The notes under the pieces: model-generated
What the model was told of the DNA's origin: nothing
Databases searched by the model: none
What the model saw: only the letters and a program-made list of their open reading frames with translations
Origin: Magicicada septendecula
Lineage: Eukaryota; Arthropoda; Insecta; Hemiptera; Cicadidae
Direction of reading: 5' to 3'
NCBI GenBank assembly: GCA_034769895.1
Contig: CM068373.1
Span: 23,918,620 to 23,982,619, forward strand
Length of the DNA stretch: 64,000 nt
Shown here: in pieces, positions 45,274 through 55,564 of the stretch
How positions within the stretch are numbered: the first letter of the stretch is position 1
Layout of the letters: each line of letters begins with the position of its first letter
Position numbers and translations under genes: made by a program

Positions 45274-45782
45274 GGTATATACAAAATTGAATGCCAAGAT
45301 TACAATAAATGTTACATAAGACAAACAAAAAAAAACAACTGATAAAACGTTACTTTGAACACCTAAACGCATACAAAAAACCAGGAATATACATATCTAA
45401 TTTGGCTACACATGGAAGAAACACTGGACATGAATTCGCAGATATAACCAACATGACACTAATAAAACACATACCACACAAAGGCACCATAATGAACATT
45501 TGGGAAAATTTACAAATATACAAACATAAAATACAAAACAAACTAATACCTGAAGAAATACAAATCAATACAAAACATGACATAATTTTCAAAGCACTCA
45601 ACATCGAAAATACACAAAATACTAATACATACACCACAATCACACACAATAATACCTATTTAAAGTACCAGAGGCCAACAGGAAACCACAATAACAACCA
45701 GCCAACACACAAGTACTTCACCAGACTCAAAATCACGAAGGCTGAGGACGGGAACACAATGGTTCCCGAAACATATTCCTAA
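45274..45782 (+). pseudogene. Penelope-like GIY-YIG endonuclease region
   Basis: GIYKIECQDYNKCYIRQT at 45274-45327 is the GIY...YIG box of the endonuclease (here YIR), with the CxxC-like Cys residues. It continues, after one frame change, with RYFEHLNAYKKPG, SNLATHGRNTGHEFADI and LIKHIPHKGTIMNIWENLQI, then YKHKIQNKLIPEEIQ and a stop at 45782. The order H...H..TGH.F ... (K)G..MN..E...IYKH is that of the Penelope endonuclease, which nicks target DNA during insertion. It lies 160 bp after the RT region, as in the family. Confidence 0.9.
45742..45772 (+). ncRNA. Hammerhead-like motif in the PLE 3' repeat (plus copy)
   Basis: CTGAGGA at 45742-45748 fits CUGANGA. It is followed by a stem of GGGAAC (45750-45755) against GTTCCC (45762-45767) and GAAAC at 45768-45772. 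A further hairpin (TTCCT/AGGGA, 45777-45789) could form stem III. The base after the core (C) faces C and does not pair, whereas in the minus copy it is T facing A. Confidence 0.5.
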
Positions 45783-45863
45783 TAAGGGAAAAAACTCTTG
45801 AGGTAAATTCATTATAAATATTAAATACATCAAGAAACGGACTGTAGCAAAACGTGTTTGAAC

Positions 45864-45880
45864 ACACACACACACACACA
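45864..45880. repeat. Short (CA)n microsatellite
   Basis: About 8 CA units between the end of the Penelope-like element and the LINE. Confidence 0.9.
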
Positions 45881-45897
45881 GTATATATAACGGATCT

Positions 45898-46242
45898 TTA
45901 CAGCTGTCGCCGTTTCTCAGTCGCCAACTTCCATTGTAACCTATCGTAGCATGTAAGTTCTTCTAAATTTCTTGCAACCATTGCTTCCGCTACGTCATCT
46001 CGCCAACTCCTCCGTGGAAGTCCTCTATTCCTCCTCACCGGTGGTATCCATTCCAGTATTTTTCGGGGCCATCTGGCATCTTCCATTCTCTTCACATGCC
46101 CAAACCGAGTCAATTGTCTTCTTTCTATTTCATCTATTATTGTCCTGTCAATATTCATCTCGGCTCCAATAACCTCATTTCTAACCCTGTGTAATTTTGA
46201 TCTTCTATAACTTCTCCTGAAGAAGTCCATTTCCGCTGCCAT
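45898..46242 (-). pseudogene. LINE RT C-terminal region
   Basis: A 114-codon minus-strand frame: MAAEMDFFRRSYRRSKLHRV, RNEVIGAEMNIDRTIIDEIE, RRQLTRFGHVKRMEDARWP, RRSWRDDVAEAMVARNL. Related to the decayed copy at 7985-8425. Confidence 0.85.
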
Positions 46243-46459
46243 CAGTACTTTTCTTATTTAAGTCTGAAACGTTCCAAGCTTCTGCTCCATAAAGGATTAC
46301 ACTGTGCACTATGCTATTATATATCTAAGTTTTTTTTTGTATTTCTTTTGATACTTCTTTCCCATAGAAGAGAATTCAGCGTTCTTATAACGGTTCGCCT
46401 CTTGTTAACACGTTCTTGAATTTAATTTTTGCTGCTTCCCTGTTTGTTGAAAATAACGC

Positions 46460-46771
46460 CTAAGTTTTTACTTTTTCAACACTTCTTATCCTGTCCACAT
46501 CCAATTTTAAGTCCTTAACTTCTTCGTTGCCCACTATCAGGTACTCACATTTTGCCATGTTCATCGTCAAACCAGCTCCGTCATATTCTTCTTTTAACTT
46601 TCTTACCATATACTCGAGGCCTTCGTCATCCTCCGCTACCACAATCTGGTCATCGGCAAAATATAGAGTGAACAGAATGTCATCTCCTACTCTCAGCCTC
46701 ATGCTTTTACACTTCTTTGTCCATCTTACTAGAGATATGTCTAAGTATATTTTAAAGAGGGTAGGGGACAA
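46460..46771 (-). pseudogene. LINE reverse transcriptase palm fragment
   Basis: A 103-codon minus-strand frame. It begins MSPTLFKIYLDISLVRW (RT motif B', SPTLF), contains YFADDQ (motif C with the two catalytic Asp) and ends in ...DRIRSVEKVKT. The frame continues in the next reading frame with the thumb. It once copied the element RNA into DNA at the nicked target. Confidence 0.85.
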
Positions 46772-46860
46772 GCAGCATCTTTGTCTTACGCCTATTGTAG
46801 TTTGGAATGGGAGAGAGTACGCCCGAGAATTTGTTGCTTAAAACACGGTGTCAACAAGTT

Positions 46861-47572
46861 TCCTATATTCCTGTTAACATAGAAAAACATTTTCCATAGT
46901 TAGAATTGTCCAGCACAGACTGACATTCCAAAATATAATAGGCCTATCGCCTAATTAACAATGTTGTAATAAATAATGTAAGTCACGTACATCATAGATG
47001 TTCGCACAATTAATGATTACATGTTTTATCGCTTCGCTTCGTAGTACGCATCTCTAACTGCAACTGAAACTGGCCAACTGGCCGGTCGGTTCTCAAACAT
47101 GACTTTTATTCTGAACCAGTATAGCGCAGTACGGCACGAATTTCCTTAGTTGCCGATAGAGTAATCGACAAGACCCTGCAAATCATAGAAATGTCTAGAA
47201 GGTTTCGGAATAGTGATGCTAACCGACCACGTAAACTAGGGTGCCAGATCTATTGCCCAGTAAGTTTCCTATATCATAGTTTTAAAAATATATTATCAAA
47301 TTGTAATTTTTAATACACAATAAAAAATTAATTGTGTGGTGGAATAAGCCTTTTGGTTATGATGACGCAATAATTAAACATAATATATGGGCCTAAATAT
47401 CGTATATACTTCACATTAATAATTTACTCAGAATACTTCATGCATTTAATCAAAAATACATGACAGTTATACATATTTCCATATAATATATTTTCAAAAA
47501 TTCGTTATAAATATAAGGAATATAATTCAGTAATTACTGAATATAATCGAATATAGTCGAATATAATCGACT
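46861..47572. other. No gene recognised; G+C-richer patch 47030-47270
   Basis: No coding motif. The patch contains GGCCAACTGGCCGGTCGG and may be a piece of an unidentified repeat. It lies inside the IR-A bounded segment. Confidence 0.35.
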
Positions 47573-47705
47573 ACAGTACTGGGCTCTAATATTCTCACTG
47601 TAACATAGTCAAATACTAGAGTACGAGTTAGCTGCGCCCAAACAAGTGGAACTGAACAAAAAATATTTACGTTTTATTGTTTATCTGAAACAGCGCCCTT
47701 CAAAT
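47573..47705 (-). repeat. Inverted repeat IR-A, right copy
   Basis: Reverse complement of 42845-42985 at roughly 90 percent by eye: CAGTACTGGG, TACGAGTTAGCTGCGCCCAA, AATATTTACGTTTTATTGTT, GAAACAGCGCC. The two copies lie 4.6 kb apart, around the Penelope-like cluster and the LINE. Confidence 0.75.
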
Positions 47706-47865
47706 AAGGTGTACGAACTCAAGAAGATAGTTATTGGGTTCACACTATCTTTACGGTTTACTTTCAGTACGGTTCACACTATCGTTCAATTATAAATTTC
47801 AGTGTGTGTGTGTGTGTTTGTAACAACGTAACATGTTCATGGAAGTTGTCGATACAATTTCACAG

Positions 47866-48185
47866 CTTTTAACATTGAAAAAGTTTATAAGGACGTGTCG
47901 CACATTTGCGGCCGGTCGCTGGTGCGTGATCGAAAATGGGAACCGGTGAGTTTCCATAGAAACTACTTCTTTGTTGTCAATAACGTAGTACACATATAAA
48001 ACCTCGCTTATGAATGCGACTACATTTAACTTATATTCTGTACATTGGTAAATGAAGAATTAATTCACTGATTGGTGAATGAACATAAATTTATATATTT
48101 TTTAGATTTATTGAAGCATTTTCAGTGCCCTTCTCTGTGCATTGCATTTGTGCAATGATTGTAAATTTTTATTACATTGATAAAA
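47866..48185 (+). repeat. Dispersed repeat R1, copy 2
   Basis: Highly similar to 39105-39420 except that it lacks the 30-bp duplication and has an insertion GTAGTACACATATAAAACC that is also present in copy 3 (40311). Confidence 0.8.
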
Positions 48186-48819
48186 CGTTAGTTGGTTATG
48201 CAAATCTTTAGAAAGTAGTATGAACTCTATTTGTTAGACTCATTGTCTTTAAAAATATTATATTTGACAATGATAATAAAGTTTACAGATACTAATTTTT
48301 TTAGCAATTATAATCAATCTGCAGTTTAAAAAAATTTGTTATTTGAATATGTTGAAAATGGCAAAGTTCCGAGTTCTTACAAGCAGTTAATGATTAAATA
48401 ATCAAGCGATTAGAACCTCATTATAAATATACACATGAACTATAGAAAAATAAAAATACTTGACCTGGTCTAAATTTTCCTTGTCAAATACGTAACAATA
48501 AATTTAGAATCTTTGGAAAATTTACAAGTGCCAATGGCAATGATACATGTCGGTGTTTGCAGTCCGACTGGCAGATACTCACAGACGTTATAGGCTTTAT
48601 TGCAGTGTAGTTTTCACCGTTGCGGAATTAAGTGCATTCAAAGACGTACAAAAAGACAATTATTGGTTTTGTGTTTACAACTTCGTACTTTTCAAGTAGC
48701 TGTGTTATGGTAAAATTAAAAATTTTTGAACTATCGTTTAGGGTTAGTGTACTTTTAGCTACCTTCAGTTAGTAAGTAAATTATCCTTTTATTTGGTTAT
48801 TTGTAGCTGTCTACACACA
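48186..48819. other. No gene; probable 5' flank of the DDE transposon
   Basis: A+T-rich; no termini identified. Confidence 0.4.
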
Positions 48820-49393
48820 ATGTCTCTTCAAGGGCTATCGAAAGGAAGATAAATAAATTTCGTTGTTGACAGTGAAGGTATCAAAATATTTATTAATATA
48901 ACTCAAAATTGTGATGAAGCAAACCAACAAAACTCACTGAATGAAACAAGCAACAAGCTGCGTATTACTGTGATTAAAACGAAAGCTTCTATAAATACTT
49001 AAGAAAACAAAGGAAATGGAATACACAAGGAAAACTTCACACCGAGAAAACAGAACACATGTAAGAAAAGAAAATGTTTTCTTGATGATTACGAGAAGTG
49101 TGTAAAGAAATATTGTTCAGAATTTTTATAAAAATCAAAAAATTTTGCCCATTATTAAAAAACTTCTACCTAACGTAAAAGAAAGAATCCATTTTTCACA
49201 TGGTGCTAAAACATTAACGGGAGTGTTTGAAAGTGTGGGATTCAAGTGGAAGAAATGTAAAACTAAAAGAAAAGTGTTAATTGAAAAAATAGAAATAGTA
49301 ATGATGCGTTGCAAGTACCTTGGGCAAATTAAAAAGTATTGGGGAATCTGGGAGAAACATATTTTTATTAGATGGAAGGAAAGTGAGCGTTGA
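48820..49393 (+). pseudogene. Tc1/mariner-superfamily (DDE) transposase N-terminal remnant
   Basis: Starts MSLQGLSKGR. After a stop come INFVVDSEGIKIF and, later in other frames, FLDDYEKCV, KKLLPNVKERIHFSHGAKTL, FESVGFKWKKCKTKRKVLIE, CKYLGQIKKYW. The order DD(F/Y)(D/E)KC(V) ... LP.(V/L)KE.I.F..G...L..(V)L...GFKWKKC...RK(V)L(I/M)E.... YL..I is that of the N-terminal half of a transposase family common in insects, whose catalytic part begins with YLDET(W). Here the region after KYW diverges and no DDE core follows. Several frame changes make it a dead copy. Confidence 0.65.
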
Positions 49394-49894
49394 ATGAGTT
49401 TTGATAATGTAATGTGTATCGGAATTTCTCAGTAGTAGTCTTTTGTTTACAACCACAACATATGCGCGTGTCTACACTTTTTTAAGTCACATTCCTTTCA
49501 GACACATACAGTTCAGTCTAAAACAGTACCAAAGGGAAACATATAATGTCTCCCTTGATGATGTTGGTGAGTACACATTTCTCTGGAACCCATACTACGA
49601 TGATGTTAAATGGCGGTTCATCTCCTGGTATTTCGTCCGCTCCTATCTTTTTACCAGGGTATTGTGTAGGGTTGTCAAAGGTCACGCTGGTGTCTGTTCT
49701 CCACAGACTACCACTGCAGTGCTTACAGACTGTCCCCCGCTTGAGTCTGGTATTTCAAGAATTTATTAATACATAAACCAACTAGCACAGATCACATGCG
49801 AGGCTTTATTTAGAGGATGAAACCCGTTTCGTTTGAAAACGACACTTTAAAAATTCAAATTTAGGAATATATGTAAATTTTATCAGTGACTAGA
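49394..49894. other. Unrecognised open stretch 49443-49775
   Basis: Two overlapping plus-strand frames (108 and 76 codons), and the minus strand too, are open across 49546-49770, with balanced base composition. No motif recognised in any frame. It could be a piece of an unidentified element or of a host exon. Confidence 0.3.
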
Positions 49895-50535
49895 CCATTT
49901 AAATGACTTCTATAACGACTTCTCCGGTCTTCTTCTCATAGTTCCTATCGTTTCGGGTGTTGGATATCATACAGACTATTTTAACTTTCTGCACTGCCGT
50001 ACGGAATAAGTCAGTAGTATTCATGCCAATCCAGGTCCTTAAATTTCTCAGCCATGAGATTCTCGGTCGCCCAACTCCTCTCCTTCCAAGTACTTTACCC
50101 TGTAGTATGGACTGCAATAAGTAAAATCTCTGTTCACTTCTCATGAGATTTCCCAGATACTGAAGCCTTCTTATTTACACTGTTTTAATAACTCCCCTAT
50201 TTTTCTTCATCTTTCTAAGAACTTCAGCATTAGTTATATGCGCTGTCCATAAAATGCTCAGTATTCTACGGTAGAGCCACATTTCGAAAGATTCCAATTT
50301 CTTAGTTGTGGCTTCAGTCAAAGTTCAAGATTCTACACCGTAGACGAGGACCGAGAATACGTAGCAGCGTAGAATCTGATCTTTGTGTTTATTGTTAAAT
50401 CGTGACTTTTGAATAAACTGCTCATTCTAGTGTACACTGATCTTGACTTTTGAATTCTGCTCCTTATTTCTAGAGAATGGTCCCATTGTTCATTGACTAT
50501 AGTACCAAGATATGTAAATTGGTTTACCTGTTCAA
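49895..50535 (-). mobile_element. LINE 3' part (RT C-terminus, family F)
   Basis: Minus strand: QFTYLGTIVNEQWDHSLEI (about 50525-50465), then VYGVESWTLTEATTKKLESF, EMWLYRRILSILWTAHITN (about 50340-50230), and an intact 81-codon stretch reading MRSEQRFYLLQSILQGKVLG, RRGVGRPRISWLRNLRTWI, DLFRTAVQKVKIVCMISN. This is the typical end of another LINE family of insects. A few frame changes; 5'-truncated. Confidence 0.85.
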
Positions 50536-50799
50536 CTGGCCTTATAACGACTTAGAGAAATAAAATAGGAATGGCTGATCAATTTGAGGAAACGAAATAT
50601 TGTAAATAATAAATGTTGAAATCTTCTTTGCTGAATTAAATTTATTGCCAACTTTATAAGTTTTTAGCAGGAGATACTAACATAACATTTTGCTGCAAAG
50701 CTTTATCGTTGGAACAAAATAGTAGATATTTTAGTGAGTTTATTATTATTTCGACAGGTATGTTGCGATTAACATGAAATATTGTAGGAGTACTCGGGA

Positions 50800-51180
50800 A
50801 TACGAGGTGCGACAATAAAGTAATGAAACTGATTTTTTCGTGCGTGACGTGCCAACCCTGCAGCCTGCATAATCACACCATCTTTGACCTTGATCTTCCC
50901 GCCACTACTAGTCCAAGCGGCAGATCGGTGCGATCTCTCAGTCTCGAGTAGTGGTGTAATAAGTGAACACGTGTTTTTGTTTCTCGTCACGAAAATGGAC
51001 TCGCGAAATATTGCGCAACGGTATGACAATTCTTTTTGTGTTAAACTCGGTGAGAATGCGACGACAACGTACGGTACGCTTCAGAAGGCTTTTGGGAATG
51101 AGGTTATGTCAAGCGCATTGCACCAAGCGTCGCTGAAGTCTTGTATTTACACCCCGCTGAGATTCCAGAATATTCCGTAA
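50800..51180 (+). mobile_element. mariner-like element, 5' end and transposase N-terminus
   Basis: CGAGGTGCGACAATAAAGTA (from about 50802) looks like a mariner 5' terminal repeat. At 50994 a frame starts MDSRNIAQRYDNSFCVKLGE, NATTTYGTLQKAFGNEVMS, the helix-turn-helix beginning of a mariner transposase (IAQRY...F..KLG...T.TY..LQ..FG...MS). The family sequence is lost after that, and no right terminus is seen before an LTR fragment begins. 5' fragment only. Confidence 0.7.
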
Positions 51181-51189
51181 TAGGCATCT

Positions 51190-51399
51190 ACTAGAAAACA
51201 CTAGAGCGTAATTGACTGCGCCCTTGAAAACAGTGCGCCCGAACCGGTATGGTCTGGAATAGTCTCGTTGCGGACGGGTGACAAGTTCACGTAATTGTCC
51301 TTCATCTCAAAGTAGCAGCAATATGTACACACGCACACATTACAGCTGTGCTCCACTGGAATAGCCGAGAAACACGTAGCATTTTCTGTAATGTCGTAA
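51190..51399 (-). mobile_element. LTR fragment, gypsy-like family (copy 4)
   Basis: GCGTAATTGACTGCGCCCTTG, ACACATTACAGCTGTG and GAAACACGTAGCATTTTCTG.AATGTCGTAAC match the outer third of the minus-oriented LTRs at 9693 and 27006. Only the 5' (U3) end of the LTR is present. It is bordered by the mariner fragment on one side and an unrelated plus-strand integrase fragment on the other. Confidence 0.7.
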
Positions 51400-51419
51400 C
51401 CCTATGTAATACTTTACTT

Positions 51420-52650
51420 TTAAAGGCGCAAAATACAAACAGAAAGACTAAATTGCGTAATTTAGGAGCCGAGCAGGACCAAGACGCATTTATATTTACC
51501 AGGAAGGACCGTCTACAGCAGCGAGATCATCCACTGTATAAGGTAGAAGAGAATATCACTATACAAGCTGATGAACGATAGGTTGAAGATTGCCATACCT
51601 ATACACTCGATCAACGAGATTATATGGGTCTGCCATAATAGCTTAGCGCATGCTGGCGCACACAGATGTTACCTAGCCTTACGAGACGACTACGTATGGA
51701 ACTCCATGATGAAGAAAATACGGGCAGCTCTGGGTGCATGTCGTAAATGTCACACGTCTAAGTTCCCTAATCAACACACATATGTTGAAATGAACAACAT
51801 AATCACAAAGGGTAAAGGTGAGATTTTCTAAGGGGATTGACCTTCTAAGTCCATTACCGAAAGCTACTCTGGGACACTAAACAACTAATTGTTTGCGTAA
51901 ATGGCTTTACGAAGTTAGTAAAATTATATGCTATAACGCGACTCACCACTCGTTCGGTATTGAATGTTATTCTGAATAAATATATCCCTGACCATGGACA
52001 TGACAAGAGGGTATTAACTGATAATAGCAAACAATTTTCTAATAAATTGTGGTCCGATACGTTGACACAGCATGGGATAGAATCTGTTTTGACTGCGATT
52101 AGGCGTCCACAGGGTAATCTGACTGAAAGAGTCAACGGGGAATTATTTAGATAGTTTCGGGTATACTGTCACGAACGGCATAATAGTTGGCCGCGGTATA
52201 TACAATTCTTTGAGTTAATCTATAAACGAGAAATACAGTACCGTCACCGGTTATACACCGATAGACTTAGATTCTGAAAAACGACCAAACAGATTTTGGG
52301 ATGGCCATATAAAGCGTACAAATGCTTCAAATCTGCCTGAGCCAATGCAGATTAAAAGAGTGCAAGCGGATCAACAGATTCGTAAGGTAGCCAATAAGGT
52401 GAACGGAAGAATTCAACGCTACGCATAAATTACAGACGTTTAAAGTTGGAAAAGTGGTATTGCTGAAAAAAAGCATAATGTTGGAAAAACTGAAGACAAC
52501 ACAATAACTAACTTCTTCCGCCTTTATAACGGTCCCTTTAAACTACGTGAGAAGGTAGCTAGAAATACGTATATAGTTCTCGACGAACAGGTAAATAAAG
52601 TTATTGGTAAATTCCACGCATCGTCACTCCGAAAGTACTTCCAGCACTAA
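51420..52650 (+). mobile_element. LTR-element integrase region (Osvaldo/gypsy type)
   Basis: Fossil pol end on the plus strand. 51571-51830 has the zinc-binding HHCC-type domain (CHNSLAHAGAHRC, ACRKCHTSKFPNQ). 51840-52150 has core-domain sequence (LTDNSKQFSNKLWSDTL, HGIESVLTAIRRPQGNLTER). The end (near 52640) reads VIGKFHASSLRKYFQH, a usual pol C-terminus. Integrase joins element DNA to the host chromosome. The copy is broken in several places. The family resembles elements with a tRNA-Lys PBS such as the one at 22942, but the link is inference. Confidence 0.75.
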
Positions 52651-54710
52651 AGAATGCTAAATAATAATAGCTAATTTAAATACAGACACTTATTATATTT
52701 ATTATAAAACTTATTGTATGAATGAAAGTTTAACTAACTGATCAGCTGGGGAATGCAAACAAAAGAAACCTGCTTAGCGATAAGAACCCCATACTTTACT
52801 TATCATTGTCATATGGTATTAAAGCAGGAGAATTTTTTGACATTTCAAGAAGGAATTGTTCATCTTGTATTCAATATTTTTTGTTATGTGACATTAAGTA
52901 TTTTATTATTTAGAAGGAATTTTGCGTTTATGAAAGAAAAACTTTTTTCTAATATCATAAGAATAAAAAGTTTTGTTTAACCTAGTCGGGGTGTATATAA
53001 CCCAATACGTGAGGTTTGCATATAAAATAATAAGTTACTCTTGGCGTATGATAGCAAGTTTTACAATGATAATTGGTTTCTGGTACATGTTCTTTATTGT
53101 TCTGTGGTATTAACTTGAGTTTCTTAATACAAACTTTTGTGTGAGCATTAATTGTTATTAGGAAGATAATAGAAACTCACCACAACAACACACTGGACAT
53201 TACCTAACAATGTAACACATGTCTAGGTAAAAATTTGTGTTCCATAATTTATTATTTTGTGCGTTTTATCTTAGAGCTCGAAGTGTTTCACAGAATGAAT
53301 GTAGAGGATAATTATGACACGATGAGTTGCAATGCTTTATTAATTCCGTAATTTGTTTTATCGGTAATATTGATAATAATTGATCTTGAAGAACAATGGT
53401 AAAAAAACTGAGTAATGCATAATAAATTTCATATTTGTTACAACGTATGCTATCAATTCAACCTACTGTCTTATTATACTTTCGTTATAATAAATACCAA
53501 AGTCTTGTAAAATTTTAATTATTTTTAATGCTATAAACATTCGCTATTCTATAGAAATGTATTTTGTCTTACTGTTTTTGATGTGAATTTTATATGAATA
53601 GGTATTTTGTTAAGAAGAAACTTTAGACTTGTCGTTGGTAGGGTCTAAATAACAAGCTAAAACAAAACTAAATCCAACGTTAGTAGTAGACCCAAAGAAA
53701 TAAGTAAGTTTCTGCTTTCTCATTAAAAGTTTTGAAATTAATTAATTTTAACAGTTTTCTTCTTTAAATCTAATATAAAATTTGTTAAAATTTTTAGAAA
53801 TATTAATTCTGTTTTTGTCTCTTGAAACAGTGTTATTTTGTTATTTTTACAGCGTTAGAAATTAAAAGCGAAGCACAGTTTTCACTAGGCTGACCTACAA
53901 CCTCCCTGATTCTCATTTTATTTTTTTGTTCTAATTTACGGTCTTTACGCTCTCTTTTTCTTCTTTATATCTGTTTACCTCATTTTCTCTCTATTACGTT
54001 CTCTCTCACTACTATTACGGTCCCGCCCAAACTCTATCTCATTCCCTTTCTACCTAATTTATTATTAAGTACTTTTTGATAACGTCAACGTTAAGAAAAA
54101 ATATTTTAACACTGTAAATTTTAATAACACTTCGCTCACGTCTCTTTCATACTTGCTTTTAATTTGAAAGCATACAATTTTGATTAATTATTTTTCTAAA
54201 CTAAATATACAGTATTTCTAAAGCCATGTGATATTCCCTGTGAAGGTGGCAGATATATTCAATGATGATGAGATATAAATATACATTGAGATATTCAATA
54301 TAATAAGTGGCAGAAATACCCGACACCAATATTTTATAAGGGTATTTTGATAATAAATAAATAAATGTGGCAGAAATTAAAATTCATTACTTTTTTCTAA
54401 TCCGGCGATTCAACTGTGTGGTTACATTGCTCTACGTAATATATTAGAGGCGTCAAATTCTTGAATACCTAATCTGAATTGGTGATAAATCACATGCCCC
54501 GTAGGTACCTAAGAAAGATAACGATTCTATTCAAATTCAAACAACTCTCTGTATTTACAATAATTAGTGGTATATTTTTAGTACATTGACGTGGGTATTT
54601 TAATAAAAAGACCTACAATGATGTTCATGAATAAACAAAACTCGTTTTAGTATGCAAGCAATTATAATAATTTTAATGAAGAAACTTGTGTTAGTGGTTA
54701 TAATCACACA
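52651..54710. other. No gene recognised
   Basis: Very A+T-rich. A pyrimidine-rich patch lies at 53920-54060. A loose repeat of GTGGCAGA(T/A)AT(A/T) occurs three times at 54246, 54307 and 54366. If the integrase fragment had a 3' LTR it would start here, but no boundary was found. Confidence 0.45.
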
Positions 54711-54867
54711 CAGAATATTCACTGTTGCACACCACTATAGAAAAATTATACCGATTAGCGCTTTCAACCTTCTCAGCTCATCGTCAGATCGGAATTCCTA
54801 AGAATTATGAAGCGCTAATCGGAATAATTTTTCTATAGTGGTGTACAACAGTGAATATTCTGTTTGT
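54711..54867. mobile_element. Inverted PLE-like terminal pair (hairpin) with hammerhead relic
   Basis: Arms 54711-54764 and 54814-54867 (CAGAATATTCACTGTTG.., CACCACTATAGAAAAATTAT, CCGATTAGCGCTT) are complementary with about three mismatches, around a 49-bp spacer. The minus strand of the spacer and left arm holds CTGACGA (54787-54781), GAGC (54779-54776) and GAAA (54765-54762), a hammerhead-like order. The GCGCTAATCGG block after GAAA is characteristic of such repeats. Likely a minimal Penelope-like insertion made of two opposed ends. Confidence 0.6.
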
Positions 54868-54884
54868 AATTATAATAATTGTCT

Positions 54885-54995
54885 TTGTGGTTTGTGTCGT
54901 ACTGATGATGACAATAAATATTGTCTGAAAGAAATGTACAAAATTTTGTCTATACTGATTAATTGATCCTAACTAAACTTCCCGTTGCCTACAAA
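54885..54995 (+). repeat. Short repeat H with hammerhead-like core, copy 1
   Basis: CTGATGA at 54902-54908, one base, then GACAATA (54910-54916) pairing with TATTGTC (54919-54925), then GAAA (54927-54930). Next comes a variable segment and GTC (54948-54950) followed by TATAC, which can pair with GTA just before the core (stem I). Followed by AATTGATCCTAACTAAAC and CCCGTTGC. Other copies are at 55565-55690 (minus) and 58460-58560 (plus). Confidence 0.6.
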
Positions 54996-55564
54996 TACCT
55001 TTAAATTCTATAACACATAGCAGATTATTTTACAACACGTTTGAAGTTTGGGGAATAATCACCTTTCTGAATAACAAATTAACATGGAAAGCCTAATAAA
55101 TGTTTGGTACTTGTAGAATTCTTCCGTTGTAGATTCCTCCTTGTAACTATTCTAGTTACTAGAGTTCTGAGACAATTAACATCTATACATGTAGGAACAA
55201 TTGGTTAGCATTGCTTTGCCTCACCCTCTGTGTCTGTCATAGGACACTCTTACATCATGAATGTATTCAATCTCTATGACAAAATTATAATGAGATTTGT
55301 AATTAATAAAGTCGAGAAACCGGTTAATAAATGATGACCTGTTGGGAAAGTTACTTAAATAAGAAGGCAATATTTAGTTTGTTCAACGTTTAAAAGAAAT
55401 AGAGTTTTTAAATGTAGAAGAATCTGTATGTTGGTTTCTATGATTACCAGAAAGCCTACTACATTTAAACATAGAAAGATAGTTCAGACAGTTAATTTCA
55501 TTGGTGAAAATGAAAAAGATATCTAAGATAATAAAAATGTGTAATCGATAACCGATTTTGCGGT
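54996..55564. other. No gene recognised
   Basis: A+T-rich sequence between two copies of repeat H. Nothing could be supported. Confidence 0.45.

Larger units (their letters stand above)
43432..45850 (+). mobile_element. Penelope-like element cluster (GIY-YIG type)
   Basis: A composite. 43432-43640 is a tail-to-tail pair of inverted terminal pieces (CTAATAAGG, GAGGTAAATTTCA-like, TATAAATATTAAAT on each arm). 43641-44385 is unrelated or unassigned. 44385-44625 is a minus-strand copy of the 3' end. 44628-45850 is the main plus-strand copy with an RT thumb region, a GIY-YIG endonuclease and the 3' terminal repeat. Terminal repeats in both orientations and hammerhead-like motifs in them are typical for Penelope-like retroelements. 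The reading frames are interrupted; the RT palm is not seen. The element likely duplicated by repeated insertion. Confidence 0.85.
45895..46860 (-). mobile_element. LINE fragment with RT catalytic box (family E)
   Basis: The best-preserved LINE piece in the window. Minus strand from 46860 reads RQRCCLSPTLFKIYLDISLV, then TLYFADDQIVVAEDDEGLE (catalytic FADD), LTMNMAKCEYLIVGNEEVKD. After frame changes, SVILYGAEAWN-like, MAAEMDFFRRSYRRSKLHRV, LTRFGHVKRMEDARWPRK and GLPRRSWRDDVAEAM. The endonuclease and the RT N-terminus are missing (5' truncation). It starts right after the PLE end and a CA microsatellite. Confidence 0.9.
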
